Shown piece after piece: positions 23,198-35,625 of a stretch of 64,000 bases of DNA (position 1 is the first letter of the stretch; every line of letters starts with the position of its first letter). The notes beneath the pieces are model-generated. The model saw only the letters and a list, made by a program, of their open reading frames with translations. It was not told the origin of the DNA and did no database searches. The stretch comes from Conchocele bisecta (lineage: Eukaryota > Mollusca > Bivalvia > Lucinida > Thyasiridae), in the NCBI GenBank assembly GCA_029237695.1, contig CM055272.1:11954042-12018041 (forward strand), read 5' to 3'. The translations under genes were made by a program, and so were the position numbers.

Positions 23198-24561
23198 ACT
23201 GCAACATGTTAAAACGGGATTTATCAGCGATAGTGTTCGTTTTACCCGCTATATGCTTTGCAATAATCAGAATCTGCCCCTTTGCTGCACACCATATCAA
23301 TCTACGCACAAATTTCTGAATGAAAGAAATTTTTGACCGACCTTTATTGATAATGTCCACAGTAGCTGCATTATCACAATTAATCACTATCCTTCTCTTG
23401 GCCCATTTGTCGCCCCACAGCACAGCAGCCATGACTATCGGATATAGTTCATAGAGGGCCATAGACGCGACCGCGTCTGATGAAATGAATGAATCTGGGA
23501 AACACCCTTGAAACCACTTTGCACAGTAGTAACCAGCATGTGCTCTTGGTGTGGCGTCTGTATAAAACTGCATGTCGTCGGCCAGTGTAAGTTCATCATT
23601 CATAAACATCGAAACACCGTTTTAATCTCGTACTTATGTCAGATCTGCATTCAGCAGATATTTTAATGTAATGATGTAATTTACTGACCGAAGACGACAA
23701 TGAAATCATGTATGACACAAATGCACGACCCGGATAAATCAGCCGGCATGCAAAATTGAGATGTCCCAGAAGACTTAGCAACTCCCTTTTAGTACAAGAC
23801 TTTTTTGTTGAGTACGCTTGAAGCAGAGCAGCAATGCGCTGTATTTTTTCTAACGGCAATCTGGCCTCCATTTTCACGCTGTCTAATATGATACCTAAAT
23901 ACTGTAACAGGTCCCATAGTTTTTGTAGGTGATAATGGTATGCCTAATCTTACAAAAACAAACCGCAAAATAGCCATAGTACCATCAGCATCTTCTGTCG
24001 GGCCATTTATCGTGAGGAAGTCATCCAGCAAATGTAGACAATGTTTCACCCCATAATTGTTTTTCAGAATCCAACAAATAGCCTGTGACAGGCAGTCAAA
24101 ATTTTTGGGGCTAGATCGACTGCCAAAAACTAATCTGGTATAGAAATAATACATACCATCCCATTTAATGCCCTGAAAGGGCCACAACTCCTTCAGGACA
24201 GGAATCTGTTTAAAAGCATCCCTAATGTCCAATTTACAAAATCTACTCCCAATACCTTGCTTTCTTGTGATATATATGGCATAGTCAATTGTAACATATG
24301 TCAAAGAGTATTCCTCTTTATCTATAAGGTCTTTAAGACTTGGATGTAAAATATTATCATGGGGTGCTGAGAAATCCACAATCATTCTCGTTTTCCCAGA
24401 GTACTTTCCCTCAGCTGTACCGATTGGACTGATGCGATATTGTGAAAATGGTATGGAATCAAACGAGCCGATCATATATCCTTTTTCAAGTTCAGACTGA
24501 ACCAACTGTGAAGTTATGTCATGCTGCTTGATTGCCGACAGCAAGTTTCTACACTCAAAAG
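23198..24561 (-). mobile_element. DIRS-like retrotransposon fragment (RT + RNase H, broken)
   Basis: Read on the minus strand. Reverse transcriptase (24544-23789) has KLDIRDAFKQIPV, LVFGSRSSPKNFD and the catalytic LLDDFLT. A connection region (23877-23596: LLSLLGHLNFACRLIYPGR) is in another frame, and RNase H (23609 to about 23205) has YTDAT, ALYELYPIV, NCDNAAT and a terminal IADKSRF. Two frame changes show it is dead. The FACR-PGR connection and the single-block RT/RNase H fit DIRS-type elements. No tyrosine recombinase. It ends abruptly against duplicated intron on one side and the 28-bp minisatellite on the other. Confidence 0.8.
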
Positions 24562-25228
24562 CTATCTCTTGTACATAGGGAATACTAGGCTATCAGTTGT
24601 ACATAGGGAATACTAGGCTATCAGTTGTACATAGGGAATAGCAGGCTATCTCTTGTACATAGGGAATACAAGGCTATCTCTTATACATAGGGAATACCAG
24701 GCTATCTCTTACCAGGCTATCTATTGTGCATTGGGAATACTAGGCTATCAGTTGTACATAGGGAATACCAGGCTATCTCTTGTACATATGGAATACCAGG
24801 CTATCTCTTACCAGGCTATCTCTTGTACATAGACAATATCAGGTTATCTCTTGTACATAGGGAATACTAGTTTATATGTTGTACATAGGGAATACTAGGC
24901 TATCTCTTGTACATAGGGAATACTAGGCTATCTCTTGTACATTGGGAATACTAGGATATTGCTTGTACATAGGGAATACCAGACTATCTCTTGTACATAT
25001 GGAATACCAGGCTATCTCTTGTACATAAGGAATGCCAGGCTATCTCTTGTACAGCGGGAATACTAGGCTATCTCTTGTACATATAGAATACCAGGCTATC
25101 TCTTGTACATAGGGAATAACAGGCTATCTCTTGTACATCGGGAATACTAGGCTATCAGTTGTACATGTATACCAGGTTATCTCTTGTACATAGTGAATAA
25201 AAGGCTACCTCTTGTACATAGGCATATA
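24562..25228 (+). repeat. 28-bp minisatellite, copy 1
   Basis: About 23 units of ttgtacatagggaatacc + aggctatctc with ccagg/ctagg variants. Directly followed by cctattgtagactgtatgac, one partial 59-bp unit. The same array, longer, lies at 33346-35180. Confidence 0.9.
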
Positions 25229-25471
25229 CCTATTGTAGACTGTATGACAGTAGCTTGATGATTCATACTTTTAGAGTGATTTGTTCAGAACAACTTAAAA
25301 GGTGCATGTGTACTCCCTCTCCTTAAAGGATACCTGTCTATAAAGGACACTATTACCCTGTCCCTTGAGTGTCCTTTATACACAAGTTATGCTGTATTTT
25401 CTTCTGCATCTAAATTGCTTGGCCCTAAATGATACTCTTTTGTGTTGGTGGGTCGTTAAGCACCTTTTCAT

Positions 25472-25894
25472 TCCAATTCATCTGTTTGATGTTAAATTCA
25501 AATTGTGGCCCAATTCCATCTGTTTGATGTTAAATTGTGGCGTTAAATTGTGGCCTAATTCCATCTTTTTGATGTTAAATTGTGGCCCTATTCCATCTGT
25601 TTGATGTTAAATTGTGGTTCAATTCCATCTGTTTCGTGTTAAATTGTGGCCCAATTCCATCTTTTTGATGTTAAATTGTGGCCCTATTCCATCTGTTTGA
25701 TGTTAAATTGTGGTTCAATTCCATCTGTTTCGTGTTAAATTGTGGCCCAATTCCATCTGTTTTGTGTTAAATTGTGGCCCAATTCCATCTGTTTCATGTT
25801 AAATTGTGACGCAATTCCATCTGGTTGATGTTAAATTGTGCCCCAATTACATCTCTTTCATGTTGGATTCAGGCCCAGTTCCATCTGTTTCCAG
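25472..25894 (+). repeat. 32-bp minisatellite ending at a splice acceptor (copy 2)
   Basis: Longer version of 20255-20501, with 'ttccatctgtttgatgttaa' and 'attgtggcccaa' units, the last turning into ccatctgtttccag. Confidence 0.8.
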
Positions 25895-26006
25895 GAATCT
25901 GTGCTGACCTCGATGCGGTTGTTATGGCAGCCTTCAGCACTGGGCAGCATTGTTTGCCTTACTTCAACAACCTTACTATCAACAACACATTTGACGCCCA
26001 CTGTAG
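25895..26006 (+). CDS. Alpha exon, module 3 (duplicate copy 2)
   Basis: 112 bp, phase 1 to 2, donor tag|gtacgt. Reads ICADLDAVVMAAFSTGQHC then LPYFNNLTINNTFDAHC. All three Cys kept. INNT creates a second Asn-glycosylation sequon absent from the other copies. No stop or frameshift, so it could be used. Confidence 0.88.
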
Positions 26007-26278
26007 GTACGTACATAAACAATACCAGGCTAATGTCTGTTGATATCAAGGTTATTAGACAAGGCTTGTAAATGTGTAGGAATTCCGAGGCTCGCAGACA
26101 TCCACATAACCCAAGGTCAAGAACCATGCGACTTCGATTACAATTTTGATAGTATTTATTCTTTTTTGGTACGTTTTCTCAGCAATCCTAAGTCTGATAG
26201 CTAGACTTTATGGTAAACATTATATCATTATAATATCCAGTCCAGCCATGTAGCCTCCATGACAAAGTTCCAGGTCAA

Positions 26279-26508
26279 ATGTGGCTGTGACTGCATACAT
26301 GAGGCTTATTGAATTTGTGACTAGTGTAGCTCCTGATCCATTAGCTCACTCCTGTAGCCTGATAGCAATCTGCATTGCTTGCTAGAATCATTACGGGTGT
26401 TTCATTGATGGAATGGCGAACAGTGCAGATCCTGATCAGAGTAGGCTGATCTGGATCTACACTGGTTGCAAATTCCATAAGCCCAATTTCTCCAATCACA
26501 GCCACCAT
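26279..26508. mobile_element. tggctgtgactgg MITE (copy 2, uninterrupted)
   Basis: Inverted ends tgtggctgtgactgc / tctccaatcacagccacc; serves as the empty site for the insertion 20949-21839. Confidence 0.7.
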
Positions 26509-26850
26509 TGAGCGTGAATGTTGTGATAAAGTTTTTGAAGTACGGTATATCACTTATATAATATTGATTGGAACTTCACATCATCAGCACTGTGTGCTAA
26601 ACATTAAGTCTGTGAGAGTATATTTAACATGCCACATTTTGATATACACCACCAACTGCGCTAATCTTTGATATTATTTTTATTTCAAAATACTTGAATA
26701 TTGTGCTTGAAATCAATCAGCCTAATTGACTGAGCTGAGCTGTGCTACAGCTCAGACTCTGCTAATCAGACTATTTTAATACAAGTTTAGATTGCATATA
26801 CATGTTTAGAAACGATGACATTTTTGCAAGATTAACACAGACATTGTGTA

Positions 26851-27090
26851 CAGTTGAACCCGTGTCAAAGGCCACCTCCAAATAGCAATGACCACATAAA
26901 TGACCATGTACAGTCAAGCTTGTGAATAAAGGCTAGCCATGGGAAGTAACAAATTCTGGTCTTTGTTCACAGGTGGTCTTTATTTGCAGGGTCATTTATA
27001 TCGTAATTGTGCCATTGGGACAACAAAAGTGTGGCTTTTACAGCCAGGTGATTGCTATTCGGAGGTGATCTTTGTTCACAGGTTTGACTG
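26851..27090. mobile_element. pogo-like MITE (copy 2)
   Basis: Paralogue of 22277-22515, TIRs CAGTTGAACC and ggtttgactg, flanked by TA. Confidence 0.75.
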
Positions 27091-27348
27091 TATTCTTTAT
27101 TACGTCTGCCACCATTCGTTCGTCTGGCTACTGTTGGGGACATTGGTGTACGAATTGGCCACATTTTTTATTTCAAATTGTCTGCTTTCTGGACGGAAAC
27201 ATTTGTTTTGCACTTCATTAGAATAATTTCCTGCATAATACACTTTGTTAACTGGCGAATCATTTATAGAAAATGTCAGTTTCTGTAAATACTTCATGAA
27301 ATGTCGCACATCTTCGTAGGTACTAATCACATGACTTGTCTGATTTAG

Positions 27349-27533
27349 GGATTTCTGGGATGGACTTGAGTGCATGGCGTATGTAATGTCGCCCACGGAC
27401 CCCGACATGTGCATGGGCTCCATGAAGATGGTGGTCTCCACGGACTTGGCCAGTATCCGGGCTATGCTTCAGACAGCCAGTATTCAGCTTGCCAACCCAG
27501 ACTTCGACCCCAACCAGTGTGATGGTAACCAAG
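27349..27533 (+). CDS. Beta exon, module 3 (duplicate copy 2)
   Basis: 185 bp, acceptor tctgatttag, donor caag|gtgagg, phase 2 to 1. Same as 22985 except W to R (ASIRAM) and G to S (TASIQL). The C3-x8-C4 spacing to exon 25895 is kept. Intact frame. Confidence 0.88.
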
Positions 27534-27549
27534 GTGAGGAACACTACAC

Positions 27550-28240
27550 ATAAGTCTGCGTAAAAGGTTTTAAATACCTTATATCTCTGCATTCCTACTT
27601 CACATTGACTTGAGACTTCATATACCTATATCATATCCACTATATACCTATATTCATGCTGTATCCCACACATGCGGCCCCTGTGCCCAAGGTCAAGGAC
27701 AAATGACTTAGAAGTTTGCATTCCGAAATTTGCGTTAAAGTTTTTAAATACCTTATATCTCTGCATTCCTAAGTCACATTGACTTGAAACTTCATATATT
27801 TATTAGTCATCATCAATATATTCATGCTGTATCCCACTCATGCGGCCCCTGTGCCCAAGGTCAAGGTCAAATGACTTAGAAGTTTGCGTTCCGAAATCTA
27901 CGTTAAAGTTTTTAAATACCTTATATCTCTGCAGTCCTAAGTCACATTGACTTGAAACCTCATAATTATGCTTATTACTCATCATCCATATATTCATTCT
28001 GTGTCCCACTCATGCAGCCCCTGTGGCCCCTATGTCAAGGTCAAATGACTCGGAAGTTTGTGTTAAAGTTTCTGTAAAAATTTGCGTTAAAGTTTTCACA
28101 TACCTACTATCTCTGTAACCGTAAGTCAGATTTGCTTGAAACTTTGTATGCTTCTTGGGCATCAAACTTCAAATAAATACATTCTGAGACCATCAAATGC
28201 CTCGATGGGCTCGAAATGTGGGCCGCGGCCATCTGGTTAA
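27550..28240 (+). repeat. HINE/pearl-like element in copy 2
   Basis: Four units ('accttatatctctgcattcc', 'cacattgacttgaaacttcata', 'cacccatgcggcccctgtgccc'-like, 'aaggtcaaggtcaaatgactta') ending ctcgaaatgtgggccgcggccatctggt. Confidence 0.65.
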
Positions 28241-28244
28241 ACCC

Positions 28245-30380
28245 CTCCCCATCCCCAATGCAGCAGGTTAAAACGGGAATGGTTGTTGAACGCCAATCAA
28301 CAAACAAAAAATAAATATTCCCTCAAAGTTCACTTTGCTAGATAAGTATTCTTTGCAATTTTGGTGAAATGGCTACAGGACCATGTAGCCACCTGTCTTC
28401 CTTATTATTGCCTTCATGGGCCCATGCTTATAAACGATGTGTTGGCTTTTTATTTTGTTTGGCTAACTAATTGTCTCAGACTTCAGCCAAACCTGTGTCA
28501 ACGTAGCAAGCATCAGCACAATCGTATATTAACTTTAAGCCGATATATGGCGATAGTACCTATGCGCTACTCAAAGCAAGTCAATGAGTGTATCTGTTAT
28601 TGACAAGCTCTATAAAGTCGTTCCCTGGTCTACCAATAATAGTGAAATCATAATATATTATTAGAAAAATACAGCCTGTCCACACGACCACAGAAAGGGT
28701 TATAACAGAACAAATAGGTGTGTAATAATTTTATGCCAAATACTTTATTAAGGAAATCTGATATTATAATTCATTGATAACATAAAAATGTCTACATATA
28801 TGCAATGTGAATAAATTTAATTTTTACCATACAACCAATACACATAGACATGTATTATCAAAAATATAGCATTTTAGCTCATAGCAGGCTAATTATAGTA
28901 TCATAACATGTTGGAAAGTTTACCATGTGGTAAGCGTATATAGTTATACATATAATAACAACAAATCAAAGGTGCATGGTTATATGGTAAAATAAAAAAT
29001 GTGTATTATCAGCCAGTGTAATTGCCATGCTCTGTGCATAAATTATATTAGGTTACCATAGCAACCACTCGTAACACAGGCACAAAACAAACCAAAACCA
29101 TCTCGCTGTCAATATCATATTTGTATGTAATATTATATTTGTATGTAATATTCTAATTATGCATATATTTAACTAAAACCAACACCATCTTGGTATCATG
29201 CATGGTACACGAGTATGATGAACTATACATGTACATACTCACTCACCACCATAACCATAGATCCATACATGCATACTAGCAGATACATGCATATATAAAC
29301 ATATATATGCATATATATACACTCATAAACAACACACATAACAAGTCCCCCTCTTGGTATATTGTCACAACTCCATACATAAGTACAACAATGAGTAAGA
29401 TAGATCTGATGTGCATGTGTTATTCCACTTATAAAATAAAAGGAATTAAGTATAGGTTGTAAATGGTCTATACACCACTATGGTCATTAACAAATATATT
29501 ATCTTTGAACTCAATGATTGTAGTTCTTATATGGAAGAAGGGCTAACACAGTGATGGAGTTCAAATTGGAAGACGGGTTAATTCAATGATGTAGGTCTCA
29601 CTGGAAGAAGGGGGCCTACTAAATGATGGAGTTTACTGTACTGGGACACCAATTTGCTTGAATTAGTTTGCTACTGGCGTTTTCATGTTGGACAAGAAAA
29701 TGGAGTCATGTGTATGAATGTAATAACGAGATGGTGCCTAAAAAGGAGTATTAATATAAACACAAAATCATATTAAATTTGTTAACAATTATATTGCTAC
29801 AGCTTTTAAACGAGCACTAATGTACGTACTATTAAGATTATATAGTATTATTCCTTCTTTATCCGTTTATTTTGAAGTGACTTTCAAAAATAAATTTTCC
29901 ACTATAATAAGTCCATTAGTAAACAAGAGTTATCTCCCCTAAGTCAGAACAAGACTACTGTCACGTATGCACATTTTGGTCTAGAAAGTTTGTTTTTAGT
30001 GCAAATTTTTATAACTTCAAACTCCTTGTTTGGTGTGTAGCACCAGAGGAAGACCAAATCAAACAATTTATAGGAATGACACAGTATATAAGACAGTAAT
30101 CTGTGCTGGGCTAATGTTAAACCGGTTTTTATGCAAAGTCATGCTGTCAACAGAATGGGGACACATGATGGTTCACAACAGAAATTGGACGTCTGAGATT
30201 ACTCGCTACATGTATTAGTCATTTAATTGTGGCGTGTTTATTCAAAATATTTACTTCTGTCATATTACAAATTATGTTTTGAATGATTGTGAATAATTTT
30301 ACCCTATTATTTTAACACAAGATGGCGACCGAGAATATGGCGTAAATATCGAGATACGCGAAAACCGTACCGCGATACGT
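28245..30380. other. AT-rich intronic stretch, no gene seen
   Basis: Contains ATATGCATATATA-type runs near 29285-29320 and many short AT words. No splice-bordered open segment with module-like cysteines. The 62-81-codon frames look random. Confidence 0.45.
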
Positions 30381-30800
30381 ATCGTCAGGATGACATATTG
30401 CAATATACCGGTATACCGGTATATTGTTGCACCACTAGTAATTACCGATACCACCATTAATCTTTTGCAGTTTTACACTGCGAACCCACAATTTCCGTCG
30501 CGTATTTTTTCGCTCGAGTGGACAAAAACGCGCGGGACGTGACATATGGTAATTACCGATATCACCATTAATGTTTTGCAGTTTTGCACTGCGAACCCAC
30601 AATTAAATAATTGCCGTGTTTCACTCGATCCCATAATTAAATAATTGCCGGTTTTCACTGGAGCCCATAATTAAATAATTACTGTTATTCACTGGCCCCC
30701 ACCATGCATCAATTAGAATTTCCTGTGGACCCAACCACCCATACATTTTAATTTCATGCAGACCCCACCACCCCCATCAATAAATAATTTGGGTGCTCCC
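30380..30800. repeat. Small satellite and palindrome cluster
   Basis: caatataccggtataccggtatattg (30399-30426) is a palindrome. Then 'taattaccgataccaccattaat' and 'ttttgcagttttacactgcgaaccc' occur twice, and 'cataattaaataattgccg' three times with drift. Confidence 0.6.
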
Positions 30801-31057
30801 CTGCACGTTTAATTTTGGAATCACCCTAATTGTATTAAATAGCTTGATGATTCATACTTTTAGAGTGATTTGTTCAGAACAACTTAGGTGCATGTGTACT
30901 CCCTCTCCTTAAAGGACACCTGTCTATAAAGGACACTATTACTCTGTCCCTTGAGTGTCCTGTATACACAAGTTATACTGTATGGTGTTCTTCATCTAAA
31001 TTGCTTGGCCCTAAATGATACTCTTTTGTGTTGGTGGGTCGTTAAACACCATTTCAT

Positions 31058-31337
31058 TCCAATTCATCTGTTTGATGTTAATTTCAAATTGTGTCCAATT
31101 CCATCTGTTTTGTGTTAAACTGTGGCCCAATTCCATCTGTTTTGAGTTAAATTGTGGTGCAATTCCATCTGTTTTGAGTTAAATTGTGGTGCAATTCCAT
31201 CTGGTTGGTGTTAAATTGTGGCCCAATTCCATCTGTTTAATGTTAAATTGTGACGCAATTCCATCTGGTTGATGTTAAATTCCGCCCCAAATCATCTCTT
31301 TCATGTTCGATTGTGGCCCAATTCCATCTGTTTCCAG
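31058..31337 (+). repeat. 32-bp minisatellite ending at a splice acceptor (copy 3)
   Basis: As 20255-20501; the last unit supplies ccatctgtttccag for exon 31338. Confidence 0.8.
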
Positions 31338-31449
31338 GAATCTGTACGGACCTTGATGCGGTTGTTAATGCAGCCTTCTCCAAAGGGCAGCATTGTTTGG
31401 CTTACTTCAACAACCTTACTATCGGCAACACATTTGTCGCCCACTGTAG
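31338..31449 (+). CDS. Alpha exon, module 4 (duplicate copy 3)
   Basis: 112 bp, phase 1 to 2, donor tag|gtacgt. Reads ICTDLDAVVNAAFSKGQHC then LAYFNNLTIGNTFVAHC. Three Cys and the NLT sequon conserved; several nonsynonymous changes relative to 20502. Intact. Confidence 0.88.
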
Positions 31450-31697
31450 GTACGTATATAGACAATACCAGGCTAGTGTCTGTTGATATCAAGGTTATCA
31501 GACAACGCTTGTAAATGTGTAAGAATTCCGAGGCTCGCAGACATCCACATAACCATGTGACTTTGATTACAATTTTGACAGTATTTATTCTTTTTTGGTA
31601 CGTTTTCTCGGCAATCCCAAGTCTGATAGACTTTATGGTACACATTATATCATTATAGTATCCAGCCATGTAGCCCCCATGACAAAAATTGAGGTCA

Positions 31698-31938
31698 AAT
31701 GTGGCTGTGACTGCATACATGAGGCTTATTGAATGTGTGACTAGTGTAGCTCCTGATCCATTAGCTCACTCCCGTAGCCTGATTATAGCAATCTGCATTG
31801 CTTGTTAGAATCATTACGGGTGTTTCATTGATGGAATGGCGAACAGTGCAGCTCCTGATCAGAGTGTGGATTCACGGGCTGATCTGGATCTACACTGGTC
31901 GCAAATTCCATAAGCCCAATTTCTCCAGTCACAGCCAC
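31698..31938. mobile_element. tggctgtgactgg MITE (copy 3)
   Basis: Paralogue of 26279-26508, without the pogo-like insertion. Confidence 0.7.
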
Positions 31939-32285
31939 CATTGAGCATGAATGTTGTGATAAAGTTGTTATATCATATTGATTGGAACTTCACATCATCA
32001 GCATTGTGTGCTAAACATTAAGTCTGTGAGAGTATATTTAACATGCCGCATTTTGATATACACCACCAACTGCGCTAATCTTTGATATTATTTTTATTTC
32101 AAAATACTTGAATATTGTGCTTGAAATCAATCAGCCTAATTGACTGAGCTGAGTTGAGCTGAGCTGAGCTGAGCTACTGCTACAGCTCAGACTCAGCTAA
32201 TCAGACTATTTTAATACAAGTTTAGATTGCGTATACATGTTTAGAAACGATGACATTTTCGCAAGATTAACATAGACGTTGTGTA

Positions 32286-32525
32286 CAGTTGAACCCGTGT
32301 CAAAGGCTACCTCCAAATAGCAATGACCACATAAATGACCCCGTACAGTCAAACCTGTGAATAAAGGCCAGCCATGGGAAGTAACAAATTCTGGTCTTTG
32401 TTCACAGGTGGTCTTTATTCGCAGGGTCATTTATATCGTAATTGTGCCATTGGGACAACAAAAGTGTGGCCTTTACAGCCAGGTGATTGCTATTCGGAGG
32501 TGATCTTTGTTCACAGGTTTGACTG
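32286..32525. mobile_element. pogo-like MITE (copy 3)
   Basis: Paralogue of 22277-22515, TIRs CAGTTGAACC / ggtttgactg, flanked by TA. Confidence 0.75.
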
Positions 32526-32994
32526 TATTCTTTATTACGTCTGCCACCACTCGTTAGTCTGGCTGCTGTGGGGGACGTTGGTGTACGAATCGGCCACATT
32601 TTTTATTTCAAATTGTCTGCTTTCTGGACGGAAACATTTGTTTTGCAGTTCATTAGAATAATCTCCAGTATAATATTTCTTGCTGTACATAAAAATATTT
32701 TTTCTGCCAGAGGTGCATACAGCCGTAGTTATGGAATCACCCATTCTGTTTGGGACAAGCTGTGACATTTTGTACCAAAGAATATGTTTAAATGAGAATT
32801 GTTTACAAAATTTGCGATATTTTCTTTGAAAGTTGATGAAATTTTCAGAGCAAATGCGGAACAGAATTTTCTATATGGTATGAACACTTTGCTAACTGGC
32901 GAATCATTTATAGAAAATGTCAGTTTCTGTAAATACTTTTCATGAAATGTCGCACATCTTCGTAGGTACTAATCACATGACTTGTCTGATTTAG

Positions 32995-33179
32995 GGATTT
33001 CTGGGATGGACTTGAGTGCATGGCATATGTAATGTCGCCCGCGGACCCGGACATGTGCATGGGCTCCATGAAGATGGTGGTCTCCACGGACTTGGCCAGT
33101 ATCCAGGCTATGCTTCAGACAGCCGGTATTCAGCTTGCCAACCCAGACTTCGACCCCAACCAGTGTGATGGTAACCAAG
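32995..33179 (+). CDS. Beta exon, module 4 (duplicate copy 3)
   Basis: 185 bp, acceptor tctgatttag, donor caag|gtgagg, phase 2 to 1. Differs from 22985 by T to A (SPADPD) and W to Q (ASIQAM). Three Cys conserved. Its phase-1 end joins to the terminal exon 37778 (g+gt = Gly), making it the last full module of chain 1. Confidence 0.88.
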
Positions 33180-33197
33180 GTGAGGAAAACTACACAT

Positions 33198-33345
33198 AAG
33201 ACACGCCATATGTTATTAACCCCAATATCCGTGTCTTTGCTTACCATTACCTCAATGGCTTCGATAAGCTGCACAACGATCATGCTTACTCCGGCGACCA
33301 TGGTCCCATTCTACCCAGATGAAGAGTGTCTGAAGGGTCAGTGTA
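33198..33345 (+). other. Unidentified coding-like segment
   Basis: Occupies in copy 3 the place the DIRS fragment has in copy 1. One frame reads without stop to 33322 (e.g. VFAYHYLNGFDKLHNDHAYS) with a codon-like base pattern. No matching splice borders and no family I recognise. Could be a fragment of another gene or element captured at the breakpoint. Confidence 0.3.
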
Positions 33346-35180
33346 CATAGGAAATACCAGGCTATCTGTTGTATATAGGGAATACCAGGCTATCTGTTGT
33401 ACATAGAGTATACCGGGCTATCTGTTGTACATAGGGACTACCAGGCTATCTCTTGTACATAGGAATACTAGGCTATCTCTTGTACATAGGAATACTAGGC
33501 TATCTCTTGTACATAGGGAATACTAGGTTATCTCTTGTACATAGGGAATACTAGGCTATCTCTTGTACATAGGGATACTAGGCTATCTCGTGTACATAGG
33601 GAATACCAGGCTATCTCTTGTACATAGGAATACTAGGCTATCTCTTGTACATAGGGAATACTAGGTTATCTCTTGTACATAGGGAATACTAGGCTATCTG
33701 TTGTACATAGGGAATACTAGCCTATCTCTTGTACATAGTAAATACTAGGCTATATGTGCAATACCAGGCTATCTGTTGTACATAGGGAATACTAGGCTAT
33801 CTCTTGTACATAGGGAATACCAGGCTACCTCTTGTACATAGGGAATACCAGGCTACCTCATATACATAGGGAATACCAGGTTATCAGTTGTACATAGGGA
33901 ATACCAGGCTATCTCGTGTACATATGGAATACAAGGCTATACCAGGCTATCTATTGTACATAGGGAATACCAGGCTATCTCTTACCAGGCTATCTCTTGT
34001 ACATAGGGAATACTAGACTATCAGTTGTACATAGGGAATACCAGGCTATCTCTGGTACATACGGAATGCAAGGCTATCTCTTATACATAGGGAATACCAG
34101 GATATCTCTTGTACATAGGGAATACCAGGCTATCACTTAACAGGCTATCTCTTGTACATAGGGAATACCAGGTTATCTCTTGTACATAGGGAATACTAGG
34201 TTATCTCTTGTACATAGGGAATACTAGGCTATCTCTTGTACATAGGGATACTAGGCTATCTCTTGTACATAGGGAATACCAGGCTATCTCTTGTACATAG
34301 GAATACTAAGCTATCTCTTGTACATAGGGAATACTAGGTTATCTCTTGTACATAGGGAATACTAGGCTATCTGTTGTACATAGGGAATACTAGCCTATCT
34401 CTTGCACATAGTAAATACTAGGCTATATGTGCAATACCAGGCTATCTGCTGTACATAGGGAATACTAGGCTATCTCTTGTACATAGGGAATACCAGGCTA
34501 CCTCTTGTACATAGGGAATACTAGGCTACCTCATATACATAGGGAATACCAGGTTATCAGTTGTACATAGGGAATACCAGGCTATCTCGTGTACATATGG
34601 AATACAAGGCTATACCAGGCTATCTATTGTACATAGGGAATACCAGGCTATCTCTTACCAGGCTATCTCTTGTACACAGGGAATACTAGACTATCAGTTG
34701 TACATAGGGAATACCAGGCTATCTCTGGTACATATGGAATGCAAGGCTATCTCTTATACATAGGGAATACCAGGATATCTCTTGTACATAGGGAATACCA
34801 GGCTATCTCTTAACAGGCTATCTCTTGTACATAGGGAATACCAGGTTATCTCTTGTACATACAGAATACTAGGCTATATGTTGTTCATAGCGAATACTAG
34901 GATATCACTTGTACATAAGGAATACTAGGCTATATCTTGTACATAGGGAATACCAGACTATCTCTTGTACATAGGGAATAACAGGCTATCTCTTGTACAT
35001 AAGGAATACCAGGCTATCTCTTGTACATAGGGAACACTAGGCTATCTCTTGTACATATGGAATACCAGGCTATCTCTTGTACATAGGGAATACCAGACTA
35101 TCTCTTGTACATTGGGAATACTAGGCTGTCAGTTGTACATGTATACCAGGCTATCTCTTGTACATAGGGAATAAAAGGCT
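33346..35180 (+). repeat. 28-bp minisatellite, copy 3
   Basis: About 65 units of ttgtacatagggaatacc + aggctatctc. Higher-order repeats: the rare block gtaaatactaggctatatgt occurs near 33737 and again near 34411, with matching neighbours. Confidence 0.9.
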
Positions 35181-35187
35181 ACCTTTG

Positions 35188-35625
35188 CAGACTGTACGAC
35201 AGTGGTGTGTGTGATCTATGTATGGTCAATATATGGTTACCTATTACAGACTGTATGACAGTGGTGTGTGTGATATATGTATGGTCAATATATGGTTACC
35301 TTTTACAGACTGTATGACAGTGGTGTGTGTGATATATATGGTCAATATATGGTTACCTATTGCAGTCTGTGTGACGGTGGTGTGTGTGATATATGCAATA
35401 TATGGCCATCTATTACAGACTGTATGACAGTGGTGTGTGTGATATATGCAGTATATGGCTATATATTACAGACTGTATGACAGTGGTGTGTGTGATATAT
35501 GTATGGCCAATACATGGCTACCTATTACATACCGTATAACAATGGTGTGTATGGTATATGTATGGTCAATATATGGTTACCTATTGCAGACTGAACGACA
35601 GTGGTGTGTGATATATAGATATATA
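35188..35625 (+). repeat. 59-bp minisatellite, block 1, derived from a beta-exon start
   Basis: Units of 59-61 bp: ctattacag + actgtatgacagtggtgtgt + gtgatatatgtatggtcaat + atatggttac. Each contains a plausible acceptor followed by LYDSGVC in frame, like the start of beta exons 17821 (AYDRVVVC) and 41896 (LYDELLVC). Continues at 37012 after the inserted element. Confidence 0.85.

Larger units (their letters stand above)
20036..25251 (+). repeat. Segmental duplication, copy 1
   Basis: Starts agcttgatgattcatacttttag, as do copies 2 (25252) and 3 (about 30836). Contains, in order, a 32-bp minisatellite, alpha exon, MITE, beta exon, DIRS fragment and 28-bp minisatellite. The end (ctgtatgacagt) is the start of the 59-bp minisatellite unit, joined directly to the head of copy 2. 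Confidence 0.85.
25252..30835 (+). repeat. Segmental duplication, copy 2
   Basis: Collinear with copies 1 and 3 from agcttgatgattc through the beta exon 27349-27533. It lacks about 200 bp before the beta exon that copies 1 and 3 share, and past about 27550 is unrelated to them. Confidence 0.8.

Noticed and set aside
22959..23609. Single 216-codon minus-strand gene
   Set aside because: A fusion of RNase H sequence with the antisense of beta exon 22985; the two parts have different origins.
24562..35180. 28-bp arrays as CRISPR
   Set aside because: Units are directly adjacent with no spacers, in a eukaryotic intron; ordinary minisatellite.
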